Shown here: in pieces, positions 54,306 to 62,995 of the stretch | Numbering within the stretch: position 1 is the first letter of the stretch | Layout of the letters: the number at the start of each line of letters is the position of its first letter | Program-made: the position numbers and the translations under genes | Assembly: GCA_040398425.1 (NCBI GenBank) | Contig: JBBATZ010000012.1 | Coordinates: 1-64,000, forward strand | Reading direction: 5' to 3' | Length of the DNA: 64,000 nt | DNA from: UBA7672 sp040398425 | GTDB taxonomy: Bacteria; Pseudomonadota; Alphaproteobacteria; Caulobacterales; Hyphomonadaceae | The notes under the pieces: model-generated | Told to the model about the DNA's origin: nothing | Databases searched by the model: none | The model's input: the letters and a program-made list of their open reading frames with translations, nothing else

Positions 54306-55370
54306 ATGAAGTTCCTCGACCAGTGCAAAGTGTATGTGAAGTCCGGCGGCGGCGGGGACGGCTGCGTCTCGTTCCGGCGCGAGAAGTTCATTCCGTTCGG
54401 GGGACCTGATGGCGGCGATGGCGGACGCGGCGGCGACGTCATCATCGAGGCGGTTGACGGCCTCAACACGCTGATCGATTACCGTTACCTGCAGCACCAC
54501 AAGGCCCAGCGCGGCATCCATGGCATGGGCGCCAACCGCACCGGCTCGGACGCGCCCACTCTCGTTCTCAAAGTGCCGGTCGGCACCCAGGTATTCGAGG
54601 AAGATCAGGAAACGCTGATCGCCGACCTCGACAAGCTCGGCGACCAGGTGCTGCTTGCGAAGGGCGGTTCGGGCGGCTGGGGCAATACGAAGTTCAAGTC
54701 TTCGACCAACCAGGCGCCGCGCCGCTTCAACCCCGGTCACGAAGGCGAAGAACGCTGGATCTGGTTGCGCCTGAAACTGATTGCCGACGCTGGTCTCCTC
54801 GGCATGCCGAATGCGGGCAAATCCACCTTCCTCGGGGCTGTCAGCGCCGCCAAGCCGAAAGTGGCGGACTATCCCTTTACGACGCTCGTTCCCAACCTCG
54901 GCGTCGTCTCGCTCGGCATCGGGTCCAGCTTCGTGCTCGCTGACATTCCCGGACTCATCGAAGGCGCGGCCGAAGGCGCAGGCGTCGGCACCCGCTTCCT
55001 CGGCCATGTCGAGCGCTGCTCCGTACTGCTTCACCTTGTCGACGGTACGCAGGACGACGTCGCTGAATCCTACCGCATCATACGCGGCGAGCTGGAAAAG
55101 TATGGCGGGGGCCTCGTCGACAAACCGGAGATCGTGGCGCTCAACAAGATCGACGCCATGACCAAGGAGGAGATCACCGCCAAGGCGGCCGCGCTCAAGA
55201 AAGCTTGCGGATCAACACCGCTGCGCATTTCCGGCGCGTCGCAGAAGGGCGTCCCCGAGACCGTGCAGAAACTGTTTGCGATCATTCAGGCAGATCGCGC
55301 CGAACGCCGCGCCATCGAGATCGAAGAGACGATGACACCGGAAGAGAAGGCGGAAGGCTGGACGCCTTGA
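54306..55370 (+). CDS. obgE: GTPase Obg/CgtA
   Basis: A 354-residue Obg GTPase. The glycine-rich Obg fold opens the protein (MKFLDQCKVYVKSGGGGDGC); the G domain shows G1 GMPNAGKST, G3 DIPGLIEGA and G4 NKID. It functions in 50S subunit maturation and growth control. The start at 54306 is fixed by the conserved N-terminus; the frame open further upstream overlaps the GNAT gene. Its TGA stop overlaps a TTG start of the next gene. Confidence 0.97.
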   Translation: MKFLDQCKVYVKSGGGGDGCVSFRREKFIPFGGPDGGDGGRGGDVIIEAVDGLNTLIDYRYLQHHKAQRGIHGMGANRTGSDAPTLVLKVPVGTQVFEEDQETLIADLDKLGDQVLLAKGGSGGWGNTKFKSSTNQAPRRFNPGHEGEERWIWLRLKLIADAGLLGMPNAGKSTFLGAVSAAKPKVADYPFTTLVPNLGVVSLGIGSSFVLADIPGLIEGAAEGAGVGTRFLGHVERCSVLLHLVDGTQDDVAESYRIIRGELEKYGGGLVDKPEIVALNKIDAMTKEEITAKAAALKKACGSTPLRISGASQKGVPETVQKLFAIIQADRAERRAIEIEETMTPEEKAEGWTP

Positions 55371-55786
55371 AGCGGATCGTTGTTTCCCTGGTGCTGCCGC
55401 TCGCTTCGCTGCTGGCCTGCTCCCTGCCAGCTGACGCGCAGGATGTGCCCAGCGCCTATCGTGGCATCTGGAAGCAGGAAAGCATCAGCTGCACCGGCGA
55501 GACGCCCGAAGAGCCGGTGCGCGAACTGGAATTCCTGAACGACGGGGAATTCCTGGTCACCTACCAGCCGTTCGAGAATTACCACGACTTCTGGGGCGAG
55601 GTTGCATTCGACCCGACCACCAGCGCATTCGCCCTCACCATCAGGGGCGGTAATCGCATCCCCACCATGGTCGACCTGACCGGTACGGCGCATTTCGAAA
55701 ATGCGATCAAGCTGGTGCTCGACGGCTTCTTCCTGTCAGCGCCACGCGAGAATGGCGGCGAATGTCGCTATGTGTTCGGCCGATGA
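55367..55786 (+). CDS. Exported hypothetical protein between obgE and proB
   Basis: A 139-residue protein, starting at TTG 55367 that overlaps the obgE stop (TTGA). A Sec signal (LKRIVVSLVLPLASLLAC, with ADAQ as alternative cleavage end) precedes a globular domain beginning VPSAYRGIWKQESISCTGE, with two cysteines that may form a disulfide. LLAC could be a lipobox, making it a lipoprotein. I do not recognise the family. It is sandwiched by 4-bp overlaps between obgE and proB, so it must be co-translated with them. Confidence 0.75.
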   Translation: MKRIVVSLVLPLASLLACSLPADAQDVPSAYRGIWKQESISCTGETPEEPVRELEFLNDGEFLVTYQPFENYHDFWGEVAFDPTTSAFALTIRGGNRIPTMVDLTGTAHFENAIKLVLDGFFLSAPRENGGECRYVFGR

Positions 55787-56919
55787 CCTCTCCCCTCGCC
55801 TCTGCACGACGCGTTGTGATCAAGGTCGGCTCGTCACTGCTGATTGATCAGGACAGCGGCCTGCCGCATGTCGCGCGCTTCGATGCCATTGCGGCTGACG
55901 CCGCAAAACTGCGCGCCGCCGGAAAATCGATCGTCATCGTGTCCTCGGGCGCAGTCGCGCTTGGCCGTCGCGCACTGACGCTGAAATCGGGAAAACTGCG
56001 TCTCGAGGAAAAGCAGGCCGCCGCCGCAGCGGGCCAGCCCCGACTCATGCGTGCCTGGGAAGACGCGTTCAGCAAGTACGGCGCGCCCGCAGCGCAAGCC
56101 CTGCTCACATTCTACGACACGGAACAGCGGCGGCGCTGGCTCAACGCGCGGGCCACACTTGAAACACTGCTTGAGCGTGGCGCGGTCCCCATCGTCAACG
56201 AGAACGACACGGTCGCCACTGAAGAGATCCGCTACGGCGACAACGACCGGCTCGCTGCCCGCGTCGCCCAGATGCTCAGCGCGGATGTGCTCGTACTGCT
56301 CTCGGACATCGATGGCCTCTACGACGCCGACCCGCGTTCCACGCCGAACGCAAACCACATTCCCGAAGTGCACAGGCTGACGCCCGAGATCGTGGCAATG
56401 GCCGGCGGCGTCAACGCCAGCGCAGGCGTTGGCTCCGGCGGGATGGCGACCAAGATCGACGCTGCGCGCATCGCGATGACAGCGGGGTGCTCCACCCTCA
56501 TCGCGCTGGGCGCCAACACGACGGGTAACGCGGGCCCCATCGACGCCATCAGCGGCGGTGCCAAGGGGACGTGGTTCATCGCCGGCGTCACCCCCGAAAC
56601 AGCGCGGCGGCAGTGGCTGGCAGGCGCGCTGCGGCCCACCGGCTCTGTCCGTGTCGATGCCGGCGCCGAGCGCGCGCTCAAGTCCGGAAAATCTCTCCTT
56701 GCCGCTGGCGTCACCGCCGTAGCGGGACGTTTCGAGCGTGGTGACGCCGTCGACGTCATCGGCCCAGACGGCGCCACGATCGCGCGCGGCGTTTCGGCCT
56801 ATTCGTCCGAAGATGCAACGCGCCTCATCGGCCAGAAATCGGACGCATTCGAAGCCATACTCGGTTTTCGCGGTCGCCCCGCGCTGATCCATGTCGACGA
56901 CATGGTGCTGGTCAACTGA
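55783..56919 (+). CDS. proB: Glutamate 5-kinase
   Basis: A 378-residue enzyme catalysing the first step of proline synthesis, ATP-dependent phosphorylation of glutamate. The amino-acid kinase domain begins RRVVIKVGSSLLIDQDSG and contains VNENDTVATEEIRYGDNDRL (substrate and phosphate site) and a C-terminal PUA domain from about residue 280. The start at 55783 overlaps the previous stop (ATGA). proA follows 727 bp later after a minus-strand gene. Confidence 0.95.
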   Translation: MTSPLASARRVVIKVGSSLLIDQDSGLPHVARFDAIAADAAKLRAAGKSIVIVSSGAVALGRRALTLKSGKLRLEEKQAAAAAGQPRLMRAWEDAFSKYGAPAAQALLTFYDTEQRRRWLNARATLETLLERGAVPIVNENDTVATEEIRYGDNDRLAARVAQMLSADVLVLLSDIDGLYDADPRSTPNANHIPEVHRLTPEIVAMAGGVNASAGVGSGGMATKIDAARIAMTAGCSTLIALGANTTGNAGPIDAISGGAKGTWFIAGVTPETARRQWLAGALRPTGSVRVDAGAERALKSGKSLLAAGVTAVAGRFERGDAVDVIGPDGATIARGVSAYSSEDATRLIGQKSDAFEAILGFRGRPALIHVDDMVLVN

Positions 56920-57042
56920 TCAGGGTCGCGGCCTGCGATTCTGCAAACCATCGCGGCATGGGAATAGCGCGCCGCCATCCGGACGGCATAACAGGCCTGC
57001 ATGCAAGCTGAGGGAGACGGCGGCGTGCGAGCCTTTGTCGTC

Positions 57043-57318
57043 TCAGGAGGCGATGAGATCGCGATAATCGTCGCTACGTTTCAGCCATCCCGCAGCGTAT
57101 CCGCAGACCGGGATGATATTCCAGTTTTGCGCCCTCGCCTCGCCCGCGATCAGGCTCATCAGCCGTCCAGCCGCCCCCGTTCCACGCAGGTGTTCCGGCG
57201 CCTCGACCCACAGGATCGTCAGCGCTTCCCGGGACTTTCGATAGCGGGCGAAAACGGTCTGGCCGTCCACGTCCATCTCATATTGGCTGTCGTCGGTATT
57301 GTCGTGCAGCACATCCAT
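57043..57318 (-). CDS. Small GNAT-like acetyltransferase (YjdJ/Gcn5-type)
   Basis: A 91-residue protein of the short N-acetyltransferase family (DUF4440-unrelated, YjdJ/NATD1-like). The core reads ILWVEAPEHLRGTGAAGRLM with the acetyl-CoA binding RGTG loop, and ends VCGYAAGWLKRSDDYRDLI. Such proteins are compact acetyltransferases with poorly known targets. It is encoded on the strand opposite the proB-proA operon, separating the two genes. Confidence 0.85.
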   Translation of the reverse strand: MDVLHDNTDDSQYEMDVDGQTVFARYRKSREALTILWVEAPEHLRGTGAAGRLMSLIAGEARAQNWNIIPVCGYAAGWLKRSDDYRDLIAS

Positions 57319-57645
57319 GACAGGCTCCAGACCCTGCCCCCCCCCCGACCTTCATATCGCTGATCGGTGCCCCCTGAAAGGATTTGCGTGAGCCACCCCT
57401 TTAGGGCCGACCTTCAAGCGGCCTTGTCCGCCGCCCGCAGGACATCCCGCCCAACCTGCTTGCTCACCGCCTCGACGCACGCGTTGAAGCCGGAATGCTT
57501 GAGCGCCGCGTCTGATCCGAAGAGCCGCTGCGCCACGAATACCTGCTCACCACCCGCGGCCGCGGCGTCCAGCCCGTTTGGCGAAAGCCACTACCCAAAA
57601 GCAAAAGGCTTTCCCGCAACCCCGCGCATTGATACTAACCTCGCC
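57319..57645. other. 327-bp gap between small GNAT gene and proA
   Basis: A run of ten C residues lies at 57337-57346. A minus-strand frame with no ATG (57414-57590) reads in a protein-like way (FGSDAALKHSGFNACVEAVS) and ends ADKAA; it may be a gene remnant. The in-frame upstream extension of proA across this region has no family resemblance. No promoter could be assigned. Confidence 0.35.
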
Positions 57646-58935
57646 ATGACGATCCAGCTGCCCCTCGCCGCACACGACGCCGCTCTCGCCGGAATCATGC
57701 TCGCCATGGGCGTGAGCGCGCGCGCCGCTTGCTCCGCTATCGCCAAGGCCGGGCCGGCAAAACGCTCCGCTGCACTCACCGCCATGGCGGCCCGTATCCG
57801 CGCCGCAGCGCCGCAGATCATTGCCGCCAACTTGCTCGACATGGAGGGCGGCCGCGCCAAGGGCCTCTCGGGCGCGATGCTCGACCGTCTCGAACTGACC
57901 CCCGCCCGCATCGAGGCGATGGCGCAGGGCGTCGCCGATGTCGCGACCCTCCCCGATCCGGTTGGCACGGTGCTCGACACGTGGGAGCGACCGAGCGGCC
58001 TTACCTTCGCGCGCGTCCGCGTGCCGATCGGCGTCATCGGCATCATCTATGAAAGTCGCCCCAACGTGACGGCCGATGCTGGCGCCCTCTGCCTGCGCGC
58101 TGCAAACGCCGTCATCCTGCGCGGCGGTTCCGAGAGCCTGAACTCGTCTCGCGTTATCGCCGACGCCATGCGCGCCGGCCTCAGCGACGCTGGCCTGCCG
58201 CAAGATGCGATCCAGCTGGTGCAGACGCCGGATCGCGCCGCCGTCGGCCACATCCTCACCGGCCTCAACGGCCGCCTCGACGTCGTCGTCCCGCGCGGCG
58301 GCAAGAGCCTTGTCGCGCGCGTCCAGGAGGAAGCCCGCGTCCCCGTCATCGGCCACCTCGAAGGCCTGTGCCACACCTACATCCACGAGAAGGCTGATCC
58401 GGCGAAAGCCGAGGCCATCATCGTCAACGCCAAGCTGCGCCGCGTCGGAGTTTGCGGCTCGACCGAAACGATGTTGATCGATGCATCGGTTGCGCCCGCG
58501 CTGCTGCCACGCCTCGCCCGTGCGCTCGAGGCCGCCGGTTGCGAACTGCGCGGCGACGATCGCGCACGCGCAATCCATCCGATGAAAGCCGCGACGCTCG
58601 AGGACTGGACCACCGAATACCTCGCGCCGATCCTGTCCGTCGCAGTCGTCGACGGCCTCGACGACGCCATGGACCACATCGCACGCTATGGCTCGCAACA
58701 CACCGAGAGCATCATCACCGAAGACGCTGCAGCGGCGGAACGATTCCTTGCCGAAGTCGACAGCGCCATCGTCATTCACAACGCATCGACTCAATTTGCT
58801 GACGGCGGCGAGTTCGGCATGGGCGGCGAGATCGGCATCGCCACCGGCCGCCTGCACGCGCGCGGCCCGGTCGGCGCCGAACAACTGACCATCTTCAAAT
58901 ACACCGTTCGCGGTTCAGGCCAGATCCGGCCGTAG
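57646..58935 (+). CDS. proA: Glutamate-5-semialdehyde dehydrogenase (gamma-glutamyl phosphate reductase)
   Basis: A 429-residue aldehyde-dehydrogenase-fold enzyme performing the NADPH-dependent second step of proline synthesis. The catalytic cysteine is C270 in RRVGVCGSTETML, VPIGVIGIIYESRPNVTADA is the cofactor-domain signature and GFMGEIG-like GEFGMGGEIGIATGRLHARG the C-terminal motif. The start at 57646 gives the standard length. It is followed by an uncharacterised membrane protein gene. Confidence 0.96.
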   Translation: MTIQLPLAAHDAALAGIMLAMGVSARAACSAIAKAGPAKRSAALTAMAARIRAAAPQIIAANLLDMEGGRAKGLSGAMLDRLELTPARIEAMAQGVADVATLPDPVGTVLDTWERPSGLTFARVRVPIGVIGIIYESRPNVTADAGALCLRAANAVILRGGSESLNSSRVIADAMRAGLSDAGLPQDAIQLVQTPDRAAVGHILTGLNGRLDVVVPRGGKSLVARVQEEARVPVIGHLEGLCHTYIHEKADPAKAEAIIVNAKLRRVGVCGSTETMLIDASVAPALLPRLARALEAAGCELRGDDRARAIHPMKAATLEDWTTEYLAPILSVAVVDGLDDAMDHIARYGSQHTESIITEDAAAAERFLAEVDSAIVIHNASTQFADGGEFGMGGEIGIATGRLHARGPVGAEQLTIFKYTVRGSGQIRP

Positions 58936-59099
58936 ACGTAGATCCGCCCAGCGACAGACTCGGGCTCCGGCTGTTGACTGCAGCATGCGCCGTTTCATTT
59001 CAGTGTTGTAACATCTCCGCCACACAACCGCCCCATCGGGCCCTCGATATAGTGAGATGTGTCGGCGGTGGGGTCTGGCGCGCAGCAGAAGGGCTTGCT

Positions 59100-60728
59100 G
59101 TGGAACAACCGATTGACGAGACGACGGGACTCCCGTCGAACGCGGATGCCTTGAATGGCGGCGTGGGGGACAGCGGTGATTTTCTTGGCATCCCCTATGG
59201 CTGGCCGCTGGCGCTCGCGATTGCCGGCGTCATCCTGCTGATGTGGATGGGGCGCGAGCCCTTGCGTCGCGTGCTCTGGCAGATCTTCTTCGTCACTGGC
59301 CGACTGTTCGGCCGCTGGGGCGTCTTCCTGCTCGACCATGGCCGCCAGGCGCGCTCCGTCACCAACGAGAAGATCGCATCGTTCCGCGCCGACGAGCTGC
59401 AGGACCGCATGCTGCAGCTTGAAGAGCGAATGGGTCGCCGCGCCGAAAAGCTCGCCCAGGAAACCGGGCCGATGCTGAAGAAACTCGACAAGGCCACGCA
59501 CGGGTTGGCCACCAGCGCCAACGAGCTTGCCGACATCAATCTCGAAGACGCCGCCGAACGCGCCTTCCGCGCGGCGCTTCCGTCGATGGAATCGACGCGC
59601 GGCCTCTCCAAGATCGAGAAGAGCATCGCGCAGAACACAGCACGCGCCATGAACGAGCGGCTGGCGCCCCTGCGCCCCGCCCTCACCACGATCCGCAACG
59701 ACGCGCCGCGCCTGAAGGAAGTCGCGGAGAAGCTCCAGAAGATCCATCATGAGCACTCCAGGAACACGGACGACGTCAACAAGGCCTTCACCGAATTCGA
59801 GGAGATCGTGCGCTCCGAGGATCGCAAGAAAATCGCCTCGCGCGCCTCTATCGTGATCCCGTGGTTCATCGCCGTGCTGATCACCTCGATCGCGCTGGCC
59901 GGCGTGTTCCTGAACTTCTTCCTGATCGAACGTCCGATGGCGGAAATCGTCGGCGAAGGCGCGCGCATCGGCGGCATCGGCCTGCCTGCCTTTGCCGCCA
60001 TCATCGTTATCTTCCTCGAATTCGTGACCGGCGTGATCCTGATGGACTCGGCCGGTTTCACCAGGCTGATCCCCGCCTTCCATTCGATGTCCGAAGGCGG
60101 ACGGCGAGTGATGCTCGGCGTATCATTCTGCTTCCTGATGGCCTTCTCGGTCATGGAGATGACGCTCTCCGTGGTCCGCGAGCAGATCATCGAACAACAG
60201 CAGGAAACCCGCGATCTTGCCAACCGCGCGCTCGTGGCGCCCACGCTCAAGCCCAATACCGATGCGCCTGCTGCGGCGCCAAACGAAGCCGCAGCGCCCG
60301 CCCGTCAGAGCGCGAACATCTTCGGCCTGCAGCTCGCGACCTTCGCGCAGCTGATCCTTGCGGCAATCATCCCGTGGCTGCTCGCCGCCGCCGCCCTTCC
60401 GCTCGAGACCATCGTGCGCAACACGGTGTTCATGCTCTCGATCGCGTCGAGCTTCCTGCTCATCTTCCTGTCCTTCGCCTCGAAGACGGTCTCGGTCCTG
60501 CTCAAGAATATCGGCCTGTTCCTGCTGACGGTGTACGACCTGATCATCTTCGTGCCGCTCTGGATCGAGCGGCGCGTGAAGGGGGCTGCGCGCAACAAGG
60601 GCAAGAACGATTATTCCAGCGGTGAAGATCCGATGGTGCTGCAGAAGAAGTCGACGCAACCGCAGAAGCCGCCCAAGCGTGATCGCGACCGCGACATCGC
60701 CCAGCCGGAGCTGGAAAAGGCATCATGA
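59100..60728 (+). CDS. Uncharacterised multi-pass membrane protein with periplasmic or cytosolic coiled coil
   Basis: A 542-residue protein, starting GTG at 59100 with AGAAGGG upstream. A first TM (LALAIAGVILLMWMGREPLR) is followed by a helical coiled-coil-like region of about 180 residues (LQDRMLQLEERMGRRAEKLA ... KEVAEKLQKIHHEHSRNTDD), then at least five TMs (for example VIPWFIAVLITSIALAGVFL, AFAAIIVIFLEFVTGVILM and FAQLILAAIIPWLLAAAALP) and a basic C-terminus. I recognise no family. It overlaps the next gene by ATGA, so the product probably works with the VWA-like lipoprotein and the proline-rich lipoprotein that follow. Confidence 0.82.
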   Translation: MEQPIDETTGLPSNADALNGGVGDSGDFLGIPYGWPLALAIAGVILLMWMGREPLRRVLWQIFFVTGRLFGRWGVFLLDHGRQARSVTNEKIASFRADELQDRMLQLEERMGRRAEKLAQETGPMLKKLDKATHGLATSANELADINLEDAAERAFRAALPSMESTRGLSKIEKSIAQNTARAMNERLAPLRPALTTIRNDAPRLKEVAEKLQKIHHEHSRNTDDVNKAFTEFEEIVRSEDRKKIASRASIVIPWFIAVLITSIALAGVFLNFFLIERPMAEIVGEGARIGGIGLPAFAAIIVIFLEFVTGVILMDSAGFTRLIPAFHSMSEGGRRVMLGVSFCFLMAFSVMEMTLSVVREQIIEQQQETRDLANRALVAPTLKPNTDAPAAAPNEAAAPARQSANIFGLQLATFAQLILAAIIPWLLAAAALPLETIVRNTVFMLSIASSFLLIFLSFASKTVSVLLKNIGLFLLTVYDLIIFVPLWIERRVKGAARNKGKNDYSSGEDPMVLQKKSTQPQKPPKRDRDRDIAQPELEKAS

Positions 60729-61384
60729 TCCGCAGGAGTATCGCCGCCGCCGCCGCCGTCGCACTCACGCTCGCTGGCGCCGCCGCCTGCGGCCTCGTCT
60801 CGTCGACCAGCCGCTCTGTGTTCTTCGTCTTCGACGTCTCGGGCACCTATGTGAAGGCCGTCCCGGACGCCACCAAGCTCGCCAACATCACCATAGCCGA
60901 ACTCATGCCCGGCGATTGGGTCGGCGCCAGCCAGATCAGCGCCTGCTCCTTCTCCGAGAAGGAGATGATCCTGCAGCGCCAGCTCCCCGGCACACCGAGC
61001 CTCGCCGCCGAAGCCAAGCGCGACCTGTTCAACGAATTCACCGCCTACGCCGCGCAGGTAAAGTCCGCGAAGTACACCGATATCCGTGGCGCCCTCGCCC
61101 AGGCCTCGTTCGAGCTGAAACAGCGCCCTGAGTCGGAACGCTTCATCATCCTGTTCTCCGACATGCTCGCCGACTACGGTAAGGCATGTGACACCTCGAA
61201 GGTGAAGCTTGATCTCAGTGGCATCCACGTCATCGCCGCCAACGTCATCAAGTCCGATCCCGCCGATCCGCAGAAATACTTCGACCTGCTGAAGGACTGG
61301 GAGGCACAGGTTGTCGCCGCTGGCGGCACCTGGGCGCTCGTCGCCTCGCCTGACCAGTTGCCGAAACTGGTCTCCGGCCTCTAG
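60725..61384 (+). CDS. VWA-like lipoprotein of unknown function
   Basis: A 219-residue protein with signal peptide ending in lipobox GAAAC (or AAC), so probably lipid-anchored. After it, SVFFVFDVSGTY resembles the first strand and MIDAS loop (DxSxT/S) of von Willebrand factor A domains; YTDIRGALAQASFEL and FIILFSDMLADYG match the following MIDAS Thr and Asp positions. VWA domains bind partners through a metal. It is coupled to the membrane protein gene upstream and lies 9 bp before the next lipoprotein gene. The physiological role is unknown. Confidence 0.78.
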   Translation: MIRRSIAAAAAVALTLAGAAACGLVSSTSRSVFFVFDVSGTYVKAVPDATKLANITIAELMPGDWVGASQISACSFSEKEMILQRQLPGTPSLAAEAKRDLFNEFTAYAAQVKSAKYTDIRGALAQASFELKQRPESERFIILFSDMLADYGKACDTSKVKLDLSGIHVIAANVIKSDPADPQKYFDLLKDWEAQVVAAGGTWALVASPDQLPKLVSGL

Positions 61385-61393
61385 AAGACACCC

Positions 61394-62026
61394 ATGAAAC
61401 GCTTGGTTCTGATCGTCGCAACGCTGGCTCTGACCGCCCCCCTGGCTGCCGGCTGTTCCAAGCCAACGGCGCTCGCGTCGAACGCCAGCGCCAAGGGCTC
61501 GATCACCGTCGCCGCCGCCCCGCCGAAAACCCCGCCGCCCGAACTTCCGCCGGAAGCGCTGGCCGATCTCGCCGCCGATAACCCGGACGCTACCGCTACA
61601 CCGCCATCGCAAACGCCGTCCGACACGCCCGCCGGCCCGGCAACCGTCACCGATTATCGCGCCAGCGTTGCAGGCGACATCGCCAGCCTGCCGCCCGTGG
61701 GTGAAGCCGCCTCACTTGCTGCGTCCTACGCCACCTGGCACGCCAGGGCCGCAGCCTCTCCGGGCGCCGTCGAAGACGGCCAGATCCAGCTCGGCGCTGA
61801 CCCGCAGGAATACCGCCCCTCAGACGCCGAACTCGTCACGGCCGAAGCCGGCGACCGCCTGTCAGCCGCGCTGCAGGGCGCCGACGAAGCCACCCGAACC
61901 AGCGTGGCGACGATCGTGGGCGCGGCCCGCACCTATCGCCGCTTCGACTTCCGCCGCGTCGATGTCATGGGCTCGGGCCGCTACTATTACGCCTCCCAAC
62001 CCCGCACCGCGACCCTGCCGCTCTAG
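61394..62026 (+). CDS. Proline/alanine-rich lipoprotein of unknown function
   Basis: A 210-residue protein with a clear lipobox LAAGC (signal MKRLVLIVATLALTAPLAAG). A flexible Pro/Ala/Thr linker (residues about 40-90) leads to a helical domain beginning SVAGDIASLPPVGEAASLAA and ending near RRFDFRRVDVMGSGRYYY. I recognise no family. It is the third gene of the proA-nadD interval unit and is likely to assemble with the VWA-like lipoprotein at the periplasmic membrane face. Confidence 0.78.
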   Translation: MKRLVLIVATLALTAPLAAGCSKPTALASNASAKGSITVAAAPPKTPPPELPPEALADLAADNPDATATPPSQTPSDTPAGPATVTDYRASVAGDIASLPPVGEAASLAASYATWHARAAASPGAVEDGQIQLGADPQEYRPSDAELVTAEAGDRLSAALQGADEATRTSVATIVGAARTYRRFDFRRVDVMGSGRYYYASQPRTATLPL

Positions 62027-62041
62027 CTCTGCCAGTCTTTT

Positions 62042-62175
62042 CCGCTCATCCCGACGAAAGTCGGGATCCAGGAACGGTGGCGAGACGAGCACGTGCTTGA
62101 AGCTTGAAGCTTGAAGCTTCAAGCCACAACAGCAACGCGAGCAGCCCTGAGTCTCGACTTTCGTCGGGACGAGCG
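62042..62175. repeat. Inverted-repeat element with internal GCTTGAA repeats
   Basis: CCGCTCATCCCGACGAAAGTCG (62042-62063) and its near-exact complement at 62154-62175 (21 of 22 bases) enclose 90 bp. The interior contains GCTTGAA three times followed by GCTTCAAGC, forming its own hairpin. CCCGAC-gaaa-GTCGGG at 62050-62065 is a tight hairpin as well. The structure resembles a MITE or REP-type dispersed repeat. A diverged copy lies at about 63050-63200. Confidence 0.75.
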
Positions 62176-62210
62176 GTGACGAACGCCATATCACCCAATA
62201 CTCTCTCCAG

Positions 62211-62843
62211 ATGACGCACCGCCTGCCCGCACATCTTCGCCTGCCCTCGCCACCGGACGATCTCGCCATCGGCCTGATGGGCGGCTCGTTCGATCCGGCG
62301 CACTCGGGCCACGCGCACGTTATCGCCACAGCTCAGCGCGCCCTGAGTCTCGATCGCGTCTGGGTTCTTGTCTCACCCGGAAACCCGCTCAAGAAGACGC
62401 AGACCGCGCTCGTAGATCGCCTCACCGCCACGCAGCGCCGTCTCGGCAACCGGCGCACGATCGTTAGCGATCTCGAGAGCCGGCTCGGCACGCGCTACAC
62501 GATCCACCTCCTGCGCCGCCTGAAGCGTCTCGCGCCACATGCGCGGTTCGTCTGGATCATGGGCGCCGACAACCTGCGCGACTTTCATCGCTGGCGCGAC
62601 TGGCGCCACATCGCCAACCTCGTACCCATCGTTGTGGTGTCCCGGCCTGGCGCCAACCCGAAGGCCGGACTCTCGCGCTTCGCACAGCAGTTCGCGCAAC
62701 AACGCCTGCCGCAATCCGCCGCCGGCAAACTCGCGCGCCATACACCGCCCGCCTGGGTCTATCTCACCGCGCCACTCGATCCGGTCTCGTCTACCGACCT
62801 GCGCAGCCAGATGGCGCAGCTTACCGCGATGTCGCCGATCTGA
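62211..62843 (+). CDS. nadD: Nicotinate-nucleotide adenylyltransferase
   Basis: A 210-residue nucleotidyltransferase that adenylates nicotinate mononucleotide in NAD synthesis. The phosphate-binding GGSFDPAHSGH motif sits at residues about 24-34, and the second motif SSTDLR is near the C-terminus; WIMGADNLRDFHRWRDW is the typical substrate segment. It follows an inverted-repeat element. In many alphaproteobacteria rsfS comes next; here the downstream region holds only remnants. Confidence 0.93.
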   Translation: MTHRLPAHLRLPSPPDDLAIGLMGGSFDPAHSGHAHVIATAQRALSLDRVWVLVSPGNPLKKTQTALVDRLTATQRRLGNRRTIVSDLESRLGTRYTIHLLRRLKRLAPHARFVWIMGADNLRDFHRWRDWRHIANLVPIVVVSRPGANPKAGLSRFAQQFAQQRLPQSAAGKLARHTPPAWVYLTAPLDPVSSTDLRSQMAQLTAMSPI

Positions 62844-62995
62844 CGCCTCAGCGAGACTGACCGCGCGCTGGGTCTGCGGCGAGGTGATTGCCCATTCGAT
62901 GCCGAACGGATCACGCATGCTGCCATGCATGTCGCCCCAGAAAGCCTGCCTGTAGCCCATCACCGGCTTGCACGCCGCAGCGATCGCGCGTTCCC
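62843..62995 (-). pseudogene. C-terminal fragment of a VOC/PhnB-like protein
   Basis: On the minus strand the reading AIAAACKPVMGYRQAFWGDM, then HGSMRDPFGIEWAITS, matches the last strand pair of PhnB-type VOC proteins (usually FWGDRYGxxxDPFGHxWxIAT). The N-terminal three quarters is absent, replaced by repeat DNA, and the frame runs on antisense to nadD without a natural stop. The gene was probably co-located with the ECF42-type sigma factor, whose neighbours are often YCII/DGPF or VOC proteins. Confidence 0.55.

Noticed and set aside
55834..56892. 352-codon minus-strand frame antisense to proB
   Set aside because: Shadow of proB; no recognisable domain.
57547..58884. 445-codon minus-strand frame antisense to proA
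   Set aside because: It mirrors proA codon structure; proA has all its catalytic motifs on the plus strand.
58995..60083. 362-codon minus-strand frame antisense to the coiled-coil membrane protein gene
   Set aside because: Low-complexity Asp/Gly/Arg-rich product typical of antisense reading in high-GC DNA.
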